From Rhodococcus sp. Leaf247 (GTDB lineage: Bacteria; Actinomycetota; Actinomycetes; Mycobacteriales; Mycobacteriaceae), in contig NZ_LMRP01000001.1 in NCBI RefSeq assembly GCF_001426185.1, forward strand, positions 1,404,765 to 1,468,764: DNA of 64,000 nt. The letters run 5' to 3'. Positions within the stretch are counted from its first letter, which is position 1. Every line of letters starts with the position of its first letter. The translations under genes and the position numbers were made by a program. Below, one piece after another: positions 62,966-64,000 of the stretch. Below the pieces are notes generated by a model that was not told the DNA's origin, ran no database searches, and saw only the letters and a list, made by a program, of their open reading frames with translations.

Positions 62966-64000
62966 TCGCGATGACGACACTCGAAGCTCCCCAGACATCT
63001 CCAGCACAGGCCGTCGGTCTCGACCTGATGCCCCTGGACGAAGTGCTCGCCGTGGTTCGCAGCAATGCCGAACTGGTCGACCGCGAAGGCCGCTTCCCCG
63101 CCGAGTCGGTCCAGGCCCTGCGGGCCGCCGGACTGCTGTCGGCGTCGGTGCCCAAGTCTCTCGGTGGTGCCGGAATGACACTCACCGAGTTGGCGACGGT
63201 CTCCCGCGCCCTCGGTGGTGAATGCGCGTCCACCGCCATGATCTTCGCGATGCACCACACCCAGGTCATGTCGCTCTCGCGTCACGGCCTCGAGTCGCCG
63301 GTCATCCGCGACTTCCTCGCGTCGATGGTGACGGACCAGCCGCTGGTCGCGTCCGCCACGACGGAGATCAACATCGGCGGCGACGTCCGCTCGAGCAGCT
63401 GCGCCGTCGAGTACGAGGGCGACCGCTACACGCTGACCAAGAACGCTCCCGTCATCTCCTACGGCGAGTACGCCGACGTGGTCCTCGCGACTGCGCGTCG
63501 TTCTCCCGAGAGCGCCCCCAGCGACCAGGTTCTCGTCGCGTGTCTCCGTGAGGACGTCACGCTGCAGAAGACCGGCACCTGGGACACGATGGGCTTCCGC
63601 GGCACCTGCAGCCCCGGATTCATGCTCCGTGCATCCGGTTCCGCGGAGTGGGTCGTCCCCGCCACCTACAGCGACATCTCGGCACAGACGATGCTGCCGA
63701 CCGCCCACGTCCTGTGGGGAGGCGCGTGGCTCGGTATCGCCGACGCCGCCGTGCGCAAGGCACGCAAGTCCGTGCAGAAGCTGGCACGCAAGACACCCGG
63801 CGTCACTCCGCCGTCGGCCGCTCGTCTCGCCGAGCTCCTCGTCGTGCACCAGCAGCTGTCCGACACCGTCTTCACCGCCGGCGCCAAGTTCGACGCCATC
63901 AGTGACGACCCGGCCGCGCTCGGTGCCATCGGCTTCGCGCTGTCCATCAACAACGTGAAGGTCACGGCGTCCGATCTGCTGATCGACATCGTCGCTCGGG
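62962..64000 (+). CDS. Acyl-CoA dehydrogenase-like flavoenzyme (3' end outside window)
   Basis: 346 codons are visible. Features are LDEVLAVVRSNAELVDREGR, LRAAGLLSASVPKSLGGAGM (N-terminal helical domain), ASTAMIFAMHHTQVMSL, VASATTEINIGGDVRSSSCA (beta-domain), TWDTMGFRGTCSPGF (substrate-contact loop typical of the family) and the start of the C-terminal helical bundle. GTG 62962 overlaps the carrier stop by 4 bp; ATG 62971 is an alternative. Coupling to a carrier protein suggests the substrate is a carrier-bound acyl or aminoacyl group, not a CoA ester (inferred). The catalytic base lies beyond the edge. Confidence 0.85.
   Translation, partial: MIAMTTLEAPQTSPAQAVGLDLMPLDEVLAVVRSNAELVDREGRFPAESVQALRAAGLLSASVPKSLGGAGMTLTELATVSRALGGECASTAMIFAMHHTQVMSLSRHGLESPVIRDFLASMVTDQPLVASATTEINIGGDVRSSSCAVEYEGDRYTLTKNAPVISYGEYADVVLATARRSPESAPSDQVLVACLREDVTLQKTGTWDTMGFRGTCSPGFMLRASGSAEWVVPATYSDISAQTMLPTAHVLWGGAWLGIADAAVRKARKSVQKLARKTPGVTPPSAARLAELLVVHQQLSDTVFTAGAKFDAISDDPAALGAIGFALSINNVKVTASDLLIDIVAR

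Overview
The window is high-GC actinobacterial DNA, most likely from Rhodococcus or a close relative in the Mycobacteriales. Supporting features are an iniB-iniA-iniC operon, a mycobacterial-type electron-transfer reductase (EtfD, Rv0338c-like), a dnaK-grpE-dnaJ-hspR operon with HAIR-type operators, DUF3068 and DUF2613 envelope genes, many GTGA/ATGA gene overlaps and frequent GTG starts. From memory, dnaK/grpE/dnaJ/hspR, iniBAC, the LuxR-type regulator, etfD and the aminotransferase correspond to the Rv0337c-Rv0353 stretch of M. tuberculosis, so part of this window is an old chromosomal neighbourhood with insertions.

Layout. (1) 1-11263, minus: the first 3754 codons of a giant siderophore-type NRPS, running off the left edge, order C-A-T-E / C-A-T-E / C-A. 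Its three adenylation codes read hydroxyornithine, serine-like, hydroxyornithine. An IdeR-like iron box overlaps its apparently leaderless promoter. An alpha/beta hydrolase lies just upstream. (2) 12.2-14.8 kb: a 57-aa gene, trehalose-6-phosphate synthase (otsA) and a flavin reductase. (3) 14.8-19 kb, minus: dnaK-grpE-dnaJ-hspR. (4) 19.3-25 kb: an ABC exporter pair, an atypical SDR, a coiled-coil protein, a secreted lipase and a small membrane protein.

(5) 25-40.3 kb: the most distinctive region. On the minus strand is iniB (a giant 1845-aa Gly/Ala/Leu repeat protein), then iniA and iniC (dynamin-like GTPases). Divergent on the plus strand are an Hsp70-like membrane protein, a LuxR-family regulator and two shorter proteins with only the N-terminal half of an Hsp70-like fold, each with one transmembrane segment and a Pro/Thr/Ala-rich tail. 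I propose that these genes form one envelope-stress module.

(6) 40.5-43.3 kb: a secreted S1 protease, a 25-residue peptide gene with a strong Shine-Dalgarno and its own terminator, a small membrane protein behind an SD-masking hairpin, and a secreted protein. (7) 43.8-47.1 kb: etfD with a repetitive Ala/Pro/Lys tail. (8) 47.1-48.8 kb: two arrays of hairpin-forming repeats flanking an AbiEi/DUF559-like gene. (9) 48.8-51.7 kb, minus: pnuC-nadR-SRPBCC and an SRAP peptidase. (10) 51.8-55 kb: deoR-galT-galK, converging on DUF2613-DUF3068. (11) 56.3-58.6 kb: a five-gene operon of holin-like, DUF3618, DUF4235 and CsbD-like coiled-coil proteins. (12) 58.7-62.6 kb: aminotransferase, adenosine deaminase and a YibE/F membrane protein. 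(13) 62.7 kb to the right edge: a stand-alone carrier protein and an acyl-CoA dehydrogenase-like enzyme that runs off the window.

I saw no rRNA or tRNA gene, CRISPR array, insertion sequence or prophage. All functions are assigned by reading translated motifs; no database search was run.
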